NCBI GenBank assembly: GCA_944390025.1
Contig: CALXOK010000019.1
Coordinates: 1-37,645, forward strand
Length of the DNA stretch: 37,645 nt
Reading direction: 5' to 3'
From: an uncultured Spirochaetales bacterium
GTDB taxonomy: Bacteria; Spirochaetota; Spirochaetia; Sphaerochaetales; Sphaerochaetaceae
A program made the translations under genes and the position numbers. The notes beneath the pieces are model-generated. The model searched no databases. It was not told the origin of the DNA and worked only from the letters and a program-made list of their open reading frames with translations. Of the stretch, positions 8,630-17,527 are shown piece after piece (positions within the stretch are counted from its first letter, which is position 1; every line of letters starts with the position of its first letter).

Positions 8630-9231
8630 GTGCTTTCCTGTATTATCTTCTTGATATCCCTGGACATACGTCTGAGACGCACATCCAGCTGGTTGTTGTA
8701 ATATACTTTCTCATCCATGCTTGATAGCATGACACCCCAGTCGCTGATATGGCTATCCGGATTCAGGTGAAGATGAACCGAGAAACCTGTCTTTTCCTCA
8801 AGGATTTTCTCAGCTTCCCTGAGCATGGATTCATCAACCTTTTCTCCCATGCGCCAGGAGACCCGGGCTTCACTCTGTCCAAGACCATATGCCGCCTGAG
8901 CAATCCAGCTGACAAGAGTCTTGCGGCTTTCAGGAGAGCGGAAGAACGCGTCAAATTCTTCACTGACACGTTTCATGACGGCACTGTATGCGGCATCATT
9001 GTTCTTAAGCTCCTCAAGCCGCTCAAGAGAGCGTACAGCACTCTCTTCCTTCATATGAAGACCTTCGAGACGCACGCTGGTATTGCGTCTCTCGCTTTCA
9101 GCAGCCTCAGCAGCCTTCGACTTAGCTTCAGCAACAATCTCATCAGCTTCAGCGCGGGCTCTGGCAAGAATTTCCTCTGCCCTGGCCTCAGCCTGCTGGA
9201 GGATTCCTTCGTAAATCGGACTTTCACTCAT
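8614..9231 (-). CDS. atpE: V/A-type ATPase subunit E (peripheral stalk)
   Basis: This 205-residue protein starts with an Ala/Glu/Lys-rich coiled coil of about 60 residues, which in the family pairs with subunit H/G to form the outer stalk. A globular C-terminal part follows, ending with YYNNQLDVRLRRMSRDIKKIIQES, which binds the top of the head. The N-terminal repeats of EARAEEILARARAEADEI type are low-complexity, so assignment rests on length, position and the C-terminal part. Its ATG overlaps the F stop (ATGA). E precedes A here, whereas many operons place C and F between E and A. Confidence 0.85.
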   Translation of the reverse strand: MSESPIYEGILQQAEARAEEILARARAEADEIVAEAKSKAAEAAESERRNTSVRLEGLHMKEESAVRSLERLEELKNNDAAYSAVMKRVSEEFDAFFRSPESRKTLVSWIAQAAYGLGQSEARVSWRMGEKVDESMLREAEKILEEKTGFSVHLHLNPDSHISDWGVMLSSMDEKVYYNNQLDVRLRRMSRDIKKIIQESTCKAE

Positions 9232-9527
9232 AATGACACTCCGACAGCCTCATTAACCAGGCTTCTCAAATCACGGCCAGAAGATGAACCCGGTTTGGGA
9301 ATCTCCACAACAAGCGGAAAGTTCTCGCTGAACAGATAACGGTCAACCGTATCCCGGATCATGTCTGCAACCGGCTCCGTGATTATGATGACAGCATTGT
9401 CCTTGTCCTCAAGAGCCTTGTCCCAGGCGACTCTGGCCTGGGATGCGTTGCTTACAGCCTGTCCGGAAAGTCCGACCAGCGAGAAGCCGAGTGTCGTATC
9501 CTCATCCGCGATTACGTAGTACTTCAT
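9228..9527 (-). CDS. atpF: V/A-type ATPase subunit F
   Basis: This 99-residue protein is the small Rossmann-like subunit that sits with D in the rotor. It shows the family pattern: MKYYVIADEDTTLGFSLVGL at the N-terminus, a central strand AVIIITEPVAD, and the strand PLVVEIP before a C-terminal helix. Spirochaete V-ATPase operons of the Treponema/Borrelia type lack a recognised F gene, so its presence here marks a fuller archaeal-type gene set. The start is the ATG at 9527, ten bases after the K stop, and the end overlaps the E start by four bases. Confidence 0.9.
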   Translation of the reverse strand: MKYYVIADEDTTLGFSLVGLSGQAVSNASQARVAWDKALEDKDNAVIIITEPVADMIRDTVDRYLFSENFPLVVEIPKPGSSSGRDLRSLVNEAVGVSL

Positions 9528-9537
9528 TCCGTTCCAA

Positions 9538-9891
9538 TCAGACCTTTGCGAGAATCATCAGAGCAGTGATGAAGCCGAAGACGACAAGACCTTCAGCAAG
9601 TGCGATGAAGATAAGGGCATTTGATGCGATTTCAGGTCTTTCGCTGATTGCACCCATGGCAGCAGAACCGACTTTTGAAATTGCCATTCCGGCACCGAGT
9701 GCGCCAAGTCCGAATGCCACTGCAGCGGCGATACAGACCCATGCTGTGGTGTACTGGCCGGCGGAAGGATCCGCAATAACAGTTTCAGCCGCATAGACTG
9801 ACGGGGTGAAAACGAAGGCACATCCGACAAGAATGAGGAATGTTGCCAGCAGTGAGAGATTCATTTTTCTTCTGAATGCATAACTTGTCAT
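9538..9891 (-). CDS. atpK: V/A-type ATPase subunit K (membrane rotor ring)
   Basis: This proteolipid makes the ion-carrying ring. After a basic, hydrophobic N-terminus that looks like a signal peptide (possible cleavage after SVYA) come two transmembrane helices. The first contains VAFGLGALGAGMAIS and the second IALAEGLVVFGF with the ion-binding Glu. This is one hairpin, not the doubled four-helix form of Enterococcus NtpK. I do not see the Gln/Pro pattern of the best-known sodium-binding rings, which weakly favours protons. An ATG at 9906 is also in frame, but the ATG at 9891 has GGAG at good spacing, whereas the same GGAG lies inside the longer form. It follows the I gene closely. Confidence 0.9.
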   Translation of the reverse strand: MTSYAFRRKMNLSLLATFLILVGCAFVFTPSVYAAETVIADPSAGQYTTAWVCIAAAVAFGLGALGAGMAISKVGSAAMGAISERPEIASNALIFIALAEGLVVFGFITALMILAKV

Positions 9892-9912
9892 ATTTGACAT
9901 CTCCATTATTGA

Positions 9913-11901
9913 TCAACCGGACACGACGCGGCTTTTGAGGCTCACTGGCCTGTAAGCGATGCCGTTACCGGTGAAGTACTTGGTAAAGAACTCGTAATAG
10001 TTGAGCCTGAGCGACTGGATTCCGGCACTCAGTCCTTCTATTGCGATCACCAGGACATTTCCCAGTATCATTATAAGGACATAGGCAAAGATGTTTCCTG
10101 TCATCTGAGCCATGTCCTCGAAGGCTGTCATCAGGGACACGTGGGCTATTCCAAGACCCGCGACTCTCATGAATGACAGTGTATTTGACAGGAAAGAAGA
10201 GAATATTTCAAGCACCTGGACAAAGAAATCCATTATTGTGTCGACAATCACGGTGCCGGTTTTTTCCCTGTGGCCTGTCAGCTTTGCCTTGTGCATAGCA
10301 TAAAGCGGTCCTTTGATGACAATCATCACAAGCGCGGCAGCGATTGCGATGTATGGCAGGGCTGAAGGCGGGAAATCCCTGTAGCCGCTGTCGACAAAAT
10401 AGTAGCAGATATAGATTCCGATAGCATACATGAAGCCGCCGACAAAACCGTTCTTATCGAAGACCAGCTCAAGCCAGCGCTTTTTCCTGACAAGATTTAT
10501 CCAGTTGAGGATAAGTCCGGTGTAAATCACGACAATACCGAATTTTATCGTAATACCGAGAATATCGTACACACTCTGCACAAGTCCGCCTTCAGCATGT
10601 CCGTTGACAACAGCATGGTAGTTAAACCACAAAGCCGGAAGCCAGGAATAGCCGAAGTATGAACCGAAGAGCACTCCTCCGACCATGCTTGCAGGTCCCA
10701 GGAACATAAGCAGGGAACACAGATAGCGGGAGATGAGTCCGTCCTTGGCCATCGGATTCTTCTTGTAGTAGTGTCCGCCGATTATACCGATAAGCAGAAG
10801 GACAAGTCCCTGGCCCACATCAGCGAACATCAGCATGAACATCAGGATATATGCGATTGTCGTGAACGGTGTCGGATTGATTGAGCCATACTCGACTGTG
10901 CCGTAGTTTGTGACCATCTTCTGGAAGGGGGCGAACACCTTCGCTGAAGAGACTGATGTCGGAATCTTGTCCCTGTCAAGCTGGCTGTCTTCTGTCCACT
11001 CGACAATGCACTTGCCCTTTGATGCTTCAAGGATGACAGATTCGACTTCAGCAGCGCTGTCTGCAGGAACCCATCCGGAAAAGAGCGTCGTGTTCTTCGT
11101 ATAGGAGAAGAAGGATTCCACATGCTCGCTCAGCTGGCTGACACGAAGCAGCATCCACATCTTCTTGAGGGACGTCTCCTCTTTCTTTATCCGGGCAGCA
11201 ATCTCATCAAGAATTGCGGAAACATCCTTCTCCGTATCCGCCTTCCTTGTCTCAAGTGCAGCTGAAGCCTTCTCAAGACCGGTTTTGCTGTCTGATGAAG
11301 CTGACTCTGTCCATCCGAACTTGTCCATCGTGTCATTGACTCGCTGGGCATCACGGCGGAAAGAAAGGGAGACAAGGCCTCCTTTGCCGTCTTCGGCGAT
11401 GACTGCAGAAAGACTTGTCATGCGGAGAATGAAATCATCAAGGCTCCTGCCAGAAGCGATACTGCCCATCCTCAAGTCGAGGTAATCCATCTTCTTTTCT
11501 TTTATATAGCCCAGCATCTCGTTGATGGAAATGAGGCGCTGGTTGAGATTCTTCTGTTTCTCTCTCTCGCTGTTGAGGCTTGAAGAGAGGTCATCCAGCA
11601 TCTTGCGGCAGGCGCTCATGTCAAGAGTGCCGAGGTTCTCAAGGTCACTTCTGCTGATGGACGGAAGACTTATTCCCCCTGTCTTCATCAGCGTCTCACA
11701 GCGGACTCTCAGATCGTCAATCGCAGAAACAGAAGTTCCGCTCTTGTGTTCTGAAAGCCTGCCTGCCTGCTCACCGTCAAGCTCTGAAATATGGACAAAG
11801 TCCATCACCCCCTCTTCGAGCAGGGCCTTGACGACAGCATCGCTGTACTCGTCAAGCACCACGGCGGTAAGCATCTTCATTTTCTGTGTGAACAGACTCA
11901 A
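9913..11901 (-). CDS. atpI: V/A-type ATPase subunit I (membrane stator)
   Basis: This 662-residue protein has a cytoplasmic N-terminal half with long helices (about residues 1-330) and a C-terminal half with some seven or eight transmembrane segments. It is the stator through which ions pass beside the K ring. The hallmark FMLMFADVGQGLVLLLIG is present near the first membrane helix, and later helices carry SFMRVAGLGIAHVSLM. The start is taken as a TTG at 11901 because a strong AGGAGGG site lies eight bases upstream, and the resulting N-terminus (MSLFTQKMKML) matches the usual family opening. The next ATG (11880) has no such site. TTG and the preceding TGA stop overlap. Confidence 0.94.
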   Translation of the reverse strand: MSLFTQKMKMLTAVVLDEYSDAVVKALLEEGVMDFVHISELDGEQAGRLSEHKSGTSVSAIDDLRVRCETLMKTGGISLPSISRSDLENLGTLDMSACRKMLDDLSSSLNSEREKQKNLNQRLISINEMLGYIKEKKMDYLDLRMGSIASGRSLDDFILRMTSLSAVIAEDGKGGLVSLSFRRDAQRVNDTMDKFGWTESASSDSKTGLEKASAALETRKADTEKDVSAILDEIAARIKKEETSLKKMWMLLRVSQLSEHVESFFSYTKNTTLFSGWVPADSAAEVESVILEASKGKCIVEWTEDSQLDRDKIPTSVSSAKVFAPFQKMVTNYGTVEYGSINPTPFTTIAYILMFMLMFADVGQGLVLLLIGIIGGHYYKKNPMAKDGLISRYLCSLLMFLGPASMVGGVLFGSYFGYSWLPALWFNYHAVVNGHAEGGLVQSVYDILGITIKFGIVVIYTGLILNWINLVRKKRWLELVFDKNGFVGGFMYAIGIYICYYFVDSGYRDFPPSALPYIAIAAALVMIVIKGPLYAMHKAKLTGHREKTGTVIVDTIMDFFVQVLEIFSSFLSNTLSFMRVAGLGIAHVSLMTAFEDMAQMTGNIFAYVLIMILGNVLVIAIEGLSAGIQSLRLNYYEFFTKYFTGNGIAYRPVSLKSRVVSG

Positions 11902-12989
11902 TTCAGTTCCCTCCTGATTTGCTCTTCACTCCAGTTATAGTATTTGGCGTTAAGCACCGCCTTGAGAGCATTGTCCATGCTCTTGCAAAGGTAGATATAA
12001 CTTAGAATGGTTCCGATTGTAAAAGGATCCTTCGAAAGGATTGAAGTGAATTCTTTCTTCCGGCTCTGTGCCAGGTAGTTCTCGATTCCCATGATTCCAT
12101 AGGCAAGGTCTGTACGGCCGCCTCCCATCTGTCCACGGTCCTGGAGCTTCGAAAACAGGTCATTCACCTTCGGATACTTTCTGGTGATGATGAGCCTCGC
12201 ATCATCCATCGACAGCTGGCCCTTCTCGATTTTTCCCTTCAGCTGGCTGTAAAGCAGGCCGTAAGGAAGCATGACTCTGGACAGCCTTGATGATGAAACA
12301 TCATGGTAAAATCCATAGCGGATGAGGTTGATGATATTCTTCAGGTCGACATCAATCCTGTAAATCTCACCGGCAACATCACGGTCTGTCCTGTCGAGCC
12401 TGTCCATACCGTCAAACATACGCCTGAACCAGAGATGATCCAGGTCTGTCTCTAGGTCAAACAGGCCGTCTGAGGCAAGGCTCTGCTCATCATACGCTTT
12501 AAGCACATCATGATATACAGTGCCGCGGAATGCAGATACGACATCATCATAGCTGAGCGCGTTTATTATTCCCAGCCAGTTTATGTCATGCACGATTTTC
12601 TTCTTGTAGATATAGGCAGAGCGGTAGCTTATTCCATGATGGAGCACTGCTCCTGAATACCAGAGCCTGATTGCATTCCTTATGTTCTCAATCTCGCTTT
12701 TTTCAAGAACAAGCGTGACAAAGTCCCCTGCCATGCTGTCAAGGGCCGTGATTATTTTCTTATGCGTGTCTATCTCGCGGGAAAAAAGCTCAAGCTCGAC
12801 CTGCTGCAGGTCTGCACTCTTTTCAAAGACCTCAGCCAGAGTATCGTATTCAGTTCCGGCAAGCACCGCCACGGCTTCATTGAGATTAGGAGCCTTGATC
12901 ATCGAATCAAGAATGGTCGATGACATCATCAGGCCTATGCGGGCCCTCAGCTTGGCATTGATGTATCCGTAGCGGGAAACGTTATCCAT
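11898..12989 (-). CDS. atpC: V/A-type ATPase subunit C (AC39/d family)
   Basis: This 363-residue, almost wholly helical protein forms the socket that joins the central stalk to the K ring. It matches the AC39/subunit C family in its opening (a Tyr-Gly-Tyr-x-Asn-Ala-Lys-x-Arg pattern), in the IENIRNAIRLW stretch, and in the later RYGFYHDVS and GIENYLAQSRKKEF segments, including the C-terminal YIYLCKSMDNALKAVLNAKYYN region. The ATG at 12989 follows the H stop by six bases and has GAGGG just upstream. In Treponema and Borrelia operons this subunit is not recognisable, so its clear presence here is notable. Confidence 0.9.
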   Translation of the reverse strand: MDNVSRYGYINAKLRARIGLMMSSTILDSMIKAPNLNEAVAVLAGTEYDTLAEVFEKSADLQQVELELFSREIDTHKKIITALDSMAGDFVTLVLEKSEIENIRNAIRLWYSGAVLHHGISYRSAYIYKKKIVHDINWLGIINALSYDDVVSAFRGTVYHDVLKAYDEQSLASDGLFDLETDLDHLWFRRMFDGMDRLDRTDRDVAGEIYRIDVDLKNIINLIRYGFYHDVSSSRLSRVMLPYGLLYSQLKGKIEKGQLSMDDARLIITRKYPKVNDLFSKLQDRGQMGGGRTDLAYGIMGIENYLAQSRKKEFTSILSKDPFTIGTILSYIYLCKSMDNALKAVLNAKYYNWSEEQIRRELN

Positions 12990-12995
12990 AGACCC

Positions 12996-13328
12996 TCACC
13001 TGACATCAAACACACCAGCTGAACAGACAAGGGAAACAATCTTCCTGGCAGCATCAGCTGCTGCATCCGGATCGATTTCCGCTTCTGTGTTCTGGACATG
13101 TTCTGTCTTTTTCTCAATCTCCGAAAGCCTGGCATCAAGGACAGCTGTCGCCTCACGCACGACCTCATCCCCTCTTCTGCGCTCCTCATCAAGGGCATCA
13201 CTGACGATGCGGGCGCTCTCGCTTTGAGCATCTGAGACCAGTTTTCTGGCCTCGTCATCGGCTTTTCTGACAATCTCCTCAGCCTGGGATTCAACGCTGA
13301 GAATCTTTTCGATAACTTCGCTCTTCAT
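12996..13328 (-). CDS. V/A-type ATPase subunit H/G (peripheral stalk coiled coil)
   Basis: This 110-residue, highly charged protein is dominated by a coiled coil from about residue 10 to 85. It is rich in Ala, Glu, Arg and Asp with heptad-like spacing, and ends in a short globular tail. It opens the ATPase operon, the position where archaeal and clostridial operons carry the H subunit that pairs with E. Because coiled coils of this kind carry little family signal, the call rests on size, composition and position. The ATG at 13328 is only about 11 bases from the predicted transcription start, with a weak GTAGAG ribosome-binding site. Confidence 0.75.
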   Translation of the reverse strand: MKSEVIEKILSVESQAEEIVRKADDEARKLVSDAQSESARIVSDALDEERRRGDEVVREATAVLDARLSEIEKKTEHVQNTEAEIDPDAAADAARKIVSLVCSAGVFDVR

Positions 13329-13345
13329 AAACTCTACCGGTTATC

Positions 13346-13374
13346 ATAATCCAAACTTGTGACTGCCGTGTCAA
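13346..13374 (-). promoter_or_regulatory. promoter of the V-ATPase operon
   Basis: A perfect -35 TTGACA (13369-13374) is followed after 17 bp by GATTAT (13346-13351). An overlapping better hexamer, TATGAT (13343-13348), lies at 20 bp. It sits directly downstream of the usher terminator and immediately upstream of the H gene, implying a leader of only about ten bases. Confidence 0.75.
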
Positions 13375-13384
13375 GCCGGGGTGA

Positions 13385-13408
13385 GAAAAACCCTCCCATA
13401 GGGAGGGT
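13385..13408 (-). terminator. terminator of the chaperone-usher operon
   Basis: The perfect stem ACCCTCCC / GGGAGGGT (13390-13408) with a 3-nt loop is followed on the minus strand by a T-rich tail, TTTTTCTC when the last stem base is included. It lies eight bases past the usher stop codon and insulates the ATPase operon promoter. Confidence 0.93.
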
Positions 13409-13415
13409 CCGGGAT

Positions 13416-16400
13416 TCACAGAACAAAGTCCTGATAGATTTCCTCTTCAGATACCGGCGGGAAGAGTTCGTTCCAGAATGTCGCCGAGTCAATCTGGCGG
13501 ACAGGCTCCAAATCCATCACCCCGCTGTACGGCTCAAGGTAAGAAGGAACCTGATCAACAAGGTTTCCATCAAAGTCGCGCTCATACTTGATGAATGATT
13601 CATTGCCTTCAGTGAAGTCAATCACGCCGTAATCAATGACTCTGATCTCATCGCTTTCATTCGCCGTGACTGTGAAGGTCGCCGCCCACCAGGCATCGTC
13701 ATACCAGACATCAAAAAGATAGTCGCCGGGCTGAACGCCTGAGATGATGAAGCGTCCGTCCTGATCTGCAAACAGATAAAGTGACATATCATCGACAAGA
13801 GTGACGCTTCCATCCTCTGCCCTCTCGATTCTGTAAACAGGAGAGCTGAAGGTGTTCTGAATCACTCCGTCAAATTCGATGATGCCGGTGACTGTGTATT
13901 CCTGAGGTACCGTGATCTTCAGCGAATAGCCGCTTCTGTTACGCGGGTTGAGCTCGTAAGCGAAGGTCTGGGTGTCTGCAAAGGCGTCATCACCTGTCAC
14001 GTAGACAACCAGATTGTTACGCTGCCAGCCTGACAGTGATGAGTATACGGATGTGCCGAAAACGCTTCTCAGATCCTGCGCACTGCCTGAGTTGGAACGG
14101 GCGACCTGCACCTGTGCACCGCTCAGAGCACCCTTCGGCCTTATAAGCACGAAGCTGTCCCTGACGGAGCGTCCGATACCGAAGACACCACCGGAGAAAT
14201 AACTTGCAGTGCTGAAGCTCGTCGTGAGACTGAGGTTGTTGTACCTGTTGTAGGCACCTGCCCTCACAGAGAGGCTGAACAGGTCGCCGCTGTGGAACCA
14301 GCCGCCGCTGAGGCTGTGGTTCTGAGTATCGTTGAACCTGAAACCGGACAGGCTTGCATTCAGGCTGTCGCGGTTCGTGACCGATGCGTTCATAGACAGG
14401 TTGTGGCTTCCATCGAAACTTGTCGAATAGGAACCGGACACCCTTCCTCCGAAGGAGAAGCTGGCAGAAAGATAGCCGCCCACTTCAACATTCTCATTCG
14501 CTCTTCCAATACGCTGTGAGAAGTTGATTCCCCCGGAAATGCTGAGGTTTCTCATCGGACTGACGGAGAACGAGCTTGACACCCTCCAGCTGGGAAGGCT
14601 GAAGTCATACTCCTCCACCATCATCGTCCCGGAAGTGCTATAACGGAGGAAACCGAGTGTTCCTGAGAATGAGAGAGTCATGGACAGGCTGTCCTCATCA
14701 GAGCCGTTGTTTGACCACAGGAATGATGTGGAAAGTCCTCTGAGAACCGTCCAGTCAAAGAGGAAACGGTGATCAAGACGTGCGCTCACATCAGGAGTTG
14801 CACCGTCCTCAAGCTTCAGTGAGCCATTGACTGTAGTTGTTCCAAGCAGCCAGGCCCGTCTGAGAGACATATTCGTGCTGAGGGAGAAATCATAGACTCT
14901 GGTACTGTCACTATAACCGTTGAGCTGGAGAGCATAGTCGCTCATCAGCGTCATCTCATCCGTAAGTCCGACATCCTGGAACCAGGTCAGGGCGATGTTG
15001 TCAAGCCGGTAGTCGTAGTAATACTGAGGACTGACGCGGAGTGCAAGGCCTGCAGCCTCACTCTTCTGGTCAGGATCAAGCTGTACACGGGCAATGGAGA
15101 CAGAGCCACCGAAGAGTGTCTCACCCTTTGCCAGAAGCTGGGAGTCATAAGCCATGTCGAATGACTGGATATGGGAGACAGATGAATAGCGGTTCCTGTC
15201 TTCCGGATCGCTCCAGTCAATACTCTGGTCCCCGGCTTCATCCATATAGCGTTTAGGGGTCACGATGACTTCAACATCATTCACTCCGGTTTCGAGGGTG
15301 AAATCCTGAATCCTGTAGTTTCCAGGGCTCAGGTTGTCCGTGTAAATCACACGCCCGTTTCTGACAATCTGCAGATAAGAGTCTTCGGTGACAGTGATGT
15401 ATTCCCTGTGGCTGTTGTACGGACTTGTTATGTCACCATAGCTGTAGCTCTTTTCGAACTGGACACCTACAGGAGTTCCCTCCTGGCTCTGACCACTGAA
15501 GCCGTATACATTACCCCAGCTCAGGCGGATGCCTTCATCGACGAAATCGTAGAAGAAGCGGTAGCTGTTCCAGTTGAAACTGAATTCACCGTTGCTGAAA
15601 CCGAGGTTATAGAAGAAGTCAAGAGCGACCGGACCGAATGACAGATAGTTGGAAACGTTGAGGTTGACGTTCCAGATGAAAAGGTCGTCTTCAAAATCCC
15701 ATGAAAGGTTTGAATATAGGTTGTAGCCCGTCCTCCAGCTGAAGAAGTCAGGCTCAAGCTGCACGGCTCCGGAAAGGGCATAGTTCCGTCTCAGCCAGGA
15801 AGAACCCGATGCGAGGGAAATGACGCGCTCTGGCATTGCTTCGACACTGAAGCTCATGTCGATTGTGAAGCCTACCTCATCGTAAGTGACTCTGACTCCG
15901 TTTTCCTCAAACCAGCTGACCGGCACATAATCCGGGACAGCGGGTCCCAGCAGGATGTCATAGGCCTCCTCGGTCAGAAGCTGGCCAAGATAAAGCCTGA
16001 GTTCTGATGCATTCAGCAGACGCTCGTCACCCTGGAAGACAATCTCGAGGTTGCCCATGGCCTCCCCGTCGATTGAGTACATGAAGTAATAGGAGCCGTC
16101 ATCGTAGCGAAGAGTGTCCTGCCCCTGAACGAAGAAGGAAGCGAAGAAATCATCATCGTAAACAGGCTCATCAGATCCTGTGATTATTATCTCAGGAACA
16201 TAGGCAAGTGCCGGTGAAGCAAATTCCGGCCGGGAAGGCACAGACGGCGTGTCAGCCTCAACTCTTGCAGCCTCATCATCAGCAATGGTTTCTGCAACAG
16301 AGGAAGTCTCAGGTGCAGACAAGTCATCAGAACCTTCATCCCCAGAGACATAAAGTTCTTTTCCGCTCTGGCTGACAGCAGACTCTTTCTGATTGGAAAG

Positions 16401-16694
16401 CGCACCAGGTGTTTCCTCTATAACCTGCTCACGGGATTTCTGGCTGTCCTCAACTTTGACAGCTGATGATTCATCTCTTACAGCCGATGTATCAATTTCA
16501 TCTGCAGAAGGGATATTAACACTGCCGGCCTCACTCACCGGAGCCGTGGCAGCAGGCTGTACTGCTTCCTGAGTACTATCCGGCTGTGCTGATTTGAACA
16601 GGTACCACACCAGGTACGAGAAAACCAGCATGAAAACCAGAATCAGCAGTGTAATTTTGAAAATATCAAGGATTCGCCTGGTTTTGTCCCTCAT
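13416..16694 (-). CDS. usher-like outer membrane protein with N-terminal membrane anchor
   Basis: This 1092-residue protein is related to fimbrial ushers, the outer-membrane pores of chaperone-usher pili. Residues 12-33 form one strongly hydrophobic helix with no visible signal-peptidase site. A linker of about 130 residues rich in Ser, Glu, Asp, Ala and Pro follows. Residues about 178-295 resemble the usher N-terminal domain. A long Ser/Asn/Gly/aromatic-rich stretch with alternating strands (about 300-900) fits the beta barrel. It contains the recognisable usher core, in which an LQIVRNGRVIYTDNLSPG segment leads to RIQDFTLETG and NDVEVIV. C-terminal Ig-like domains include DQDGRFIISGVQPGDY. 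The ATG at 16694 has AAGGAAG upstream and follows the chaperone gene by 36 bases. Classical ushers have a cleaved signal and no such anchor and linker. No pilin gene is adjacent. Confidence 0.72.
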   Translation of the reverse strand: MRDKTRRILDIFKITLLILVFMLVFSYLVWYLFKSAQPDSTQEAVQPAATAPVSEAGSVNIPSADEIDTSAVRDESSAVKVEDSQKSREQVIEETPGALSNQKESAVSQSGKELYVSGDEGSDDLSAPETSSVAETIADDEAARVEADTPSVPSRPEFASPALAYVPEIIITGSDEPVYDDDFFASFFVQGQDTLRYDDGSYYFMYSIDGEAMGNLEIVFQGDERLLNASELRLYLGQLLTEEAYDILLGPAVPDYVPVSWFEENGVRVTYDEVGFTIDMSFSVEAMPERVISLASGSSWLRRNYALSGAVQLEPDFFSWRTGYNLYSNLSWDFEDDLFIWNVNLNVSNYLSFGPVALDFFYNLGFSNGEFSFNWNSYRFFYDFVDEGIRLSWGNVYGFSGQSQEGTPVGVQFEKSYSYGDITSPYNSHREYITVTEDSYLQIVRNGRVIYTDNLSPGNYRIQDFTLETGVNDVEVIVTPKRYMDEAGDQSIDWSDPEDRNRYSSVSHIQSFDMAYDSQLLAKGETLFGGSVSIARVQLDPDQKSEAAGLALRVSPQYYYDYRLDNIALTWFQDVGLTDEMTLMSDYALQLNGYSDSTRVYDFSLSTNMSLRRAWLLGTTTVNGSLKLEDGATPDVSARLDHRFLFDWTVLRGLSTSFLWSNNGSDEDSLSMTLSFSGTLGFLRYSTSGTMMVEEYDFSLPSWRVSSSFSVSPMRNLSISGGINFSQRIGRANENVEVGGYLSASFSFGGRVSGSYSTSFDGSHNLSMNASVTNRDSLNASLSGFRFNDTQNHSLSGGWFHSGDLFSLSVRAGAYNRYNNLSLTTSFSTASYFSGGVFGIGRSVRDSFVLIRPKGALSGAQVQVARSNSGSAQDLRSVFGTSVYSSLSGWQRNNLVVYVTGDDAFADTQTFAYELNPRNRSGYSLKITVPQEYTVTGIIEFDGVIQNTFSSPVYRIERAEDGSVTLVDDMSLYLFADQDGRFIISGVQPGDYLFDVWYDDAWWAATFTVTANESDEIRVIDYGVIDFTEGNESFIKYERDFDGNLVDQVPSYLEPYSGVMDLEPVRQIDSATFWNELFPPVSEEEIYQDFVL

Positions 16695-16730
16695 CTCACT
16701 AATGCATCTTCCTTGTGCATCACCACCTGT

Positions 16731-17471
16731 TTACTGGTTGGATATATCGAAGTTGTAGTCCAGAGATGCCTTGTAAGTCGAACCGGCAGCAAGGCCCTGG
16801 GGGAACGGAATGTTCTTTGTCCATGAAGATCCGGCAAGGATGTTGGAACCTGAAATGCCCGGCAGCGCATCAGACCCCGTAAGTGTGATAGTGCCGCCCT
16901 GAGCATCCTGCAGCGTCAGCTCGCAGTCATACAGTATCTGGTGGACATTGCCGTTGTTTGTCAGTGTGACGGCAAGTGTCCCGTCTCCGTTGTCGGCAAG
17001 TCCTGTGACAACTACGGATTCCTGAATCTGAGACGGAAGAACGTAGGCAGAGGCACGGAAGACATACAGGAAGTTGAACATGCTTCCTGCAGAGGCAATC
17101 CTTCCCTGAGAATAAGGTATCTGCTCTGCGACAATCCTGAAGGAAAGCTCACGTGTCACAGTCCTGGGTCCGCGGTACTGGACGCGTACAATCTGGGAGC
17201 TCTGGGGCTGAATCAGTATGCGTGCCGGCTGGATGTTGAAATACCTTGAGGCATCTGAGTTGACTTCATTGCCCTGCTCATCCTGCGTCCTGACCAGGGC
17301 GCTGACAACAACCGCTATGATATCATCACTGTCGTTCGTGACAGTGAATGTCTTTGTAGCATTGGCTCCGGAAACGTCAAAGGTCTGCACAAGAGGTTCG
17401 AACTGAAAAGCGAATGCCGATGTGCATACAAGAATCATGACTGAAATGATGAAAAACAGTTTGCGTTTCAT
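16731..17471 (-). CDS. periplasmic pilus-chaperone-like protein (PapD superfamily)
   Basis: This is a 246-residue protein with a Sec signal peptide (KRK, hydrophobic core, cleavage near SAFA) and two Ig-like halves. The first half has the PapD layout: FTVTNDSDDIIAVVVSALV, then FNIQPARILIQPQSSQIVRVQYRG, then ELSFRIVAEQIPY. In classical chaperones an N-terminal Arg and a Lys after the IPP motif anchor the pilin C-terminus. Here neither is evident (Q in the LVQT stretch, and IPYSQ), so client handling may differ. I use the ATG at 17471 because GTGAGGG lies seven bases upstream; a GTG at 17483 is also in frame. It is the first gene of a two-gene unit with the usher, driven by its own promoter. 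Confidence 0.8.
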   Translation of the reverse strand: MKRKLFFIISVMILVCTSAFAFQFEPLVQTFDVSGANATKTFTVTNDSDDIIAVVVSALVRTQDEQGNEVNSDASRYFNIQPARILIQPQSSQIVRVQYRGPRTVTRELSFRIVAEQIPYSQGRIASAGSMFNFLYVFRASAYVLPSQIQESVVVTGLADNGDGTLAVTLTNNGNVHQILYDCELTLQDAQGGTITLTGSDALPGISGSNILAGSSWTKNIPFPQGLAAGSTYKASLDYNFDISNQ

Positions 17472-17497
17472 TGAATCCCTCACTTTCGACTTGAGAT

Positions 17498-17527
17498 ATT
17501 ATAAATCGCAGAAAAAATATTTTGCAA
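17498..17527 (-). promoter_or_regulatory. promoter of the chaperone-usher unit, with a dyad over the -35
   Basis: A perfect -10 TATAAT (17498-17503) lies 18 bp downstream of TTGCAA (17522-17527). The -35 overlaps a perfect dyad, TGCAAT-ATA-ATTGCA (17523-17537), a possible operator. The region is AT-rich compared with its surroundings. Confidence 0.7.
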
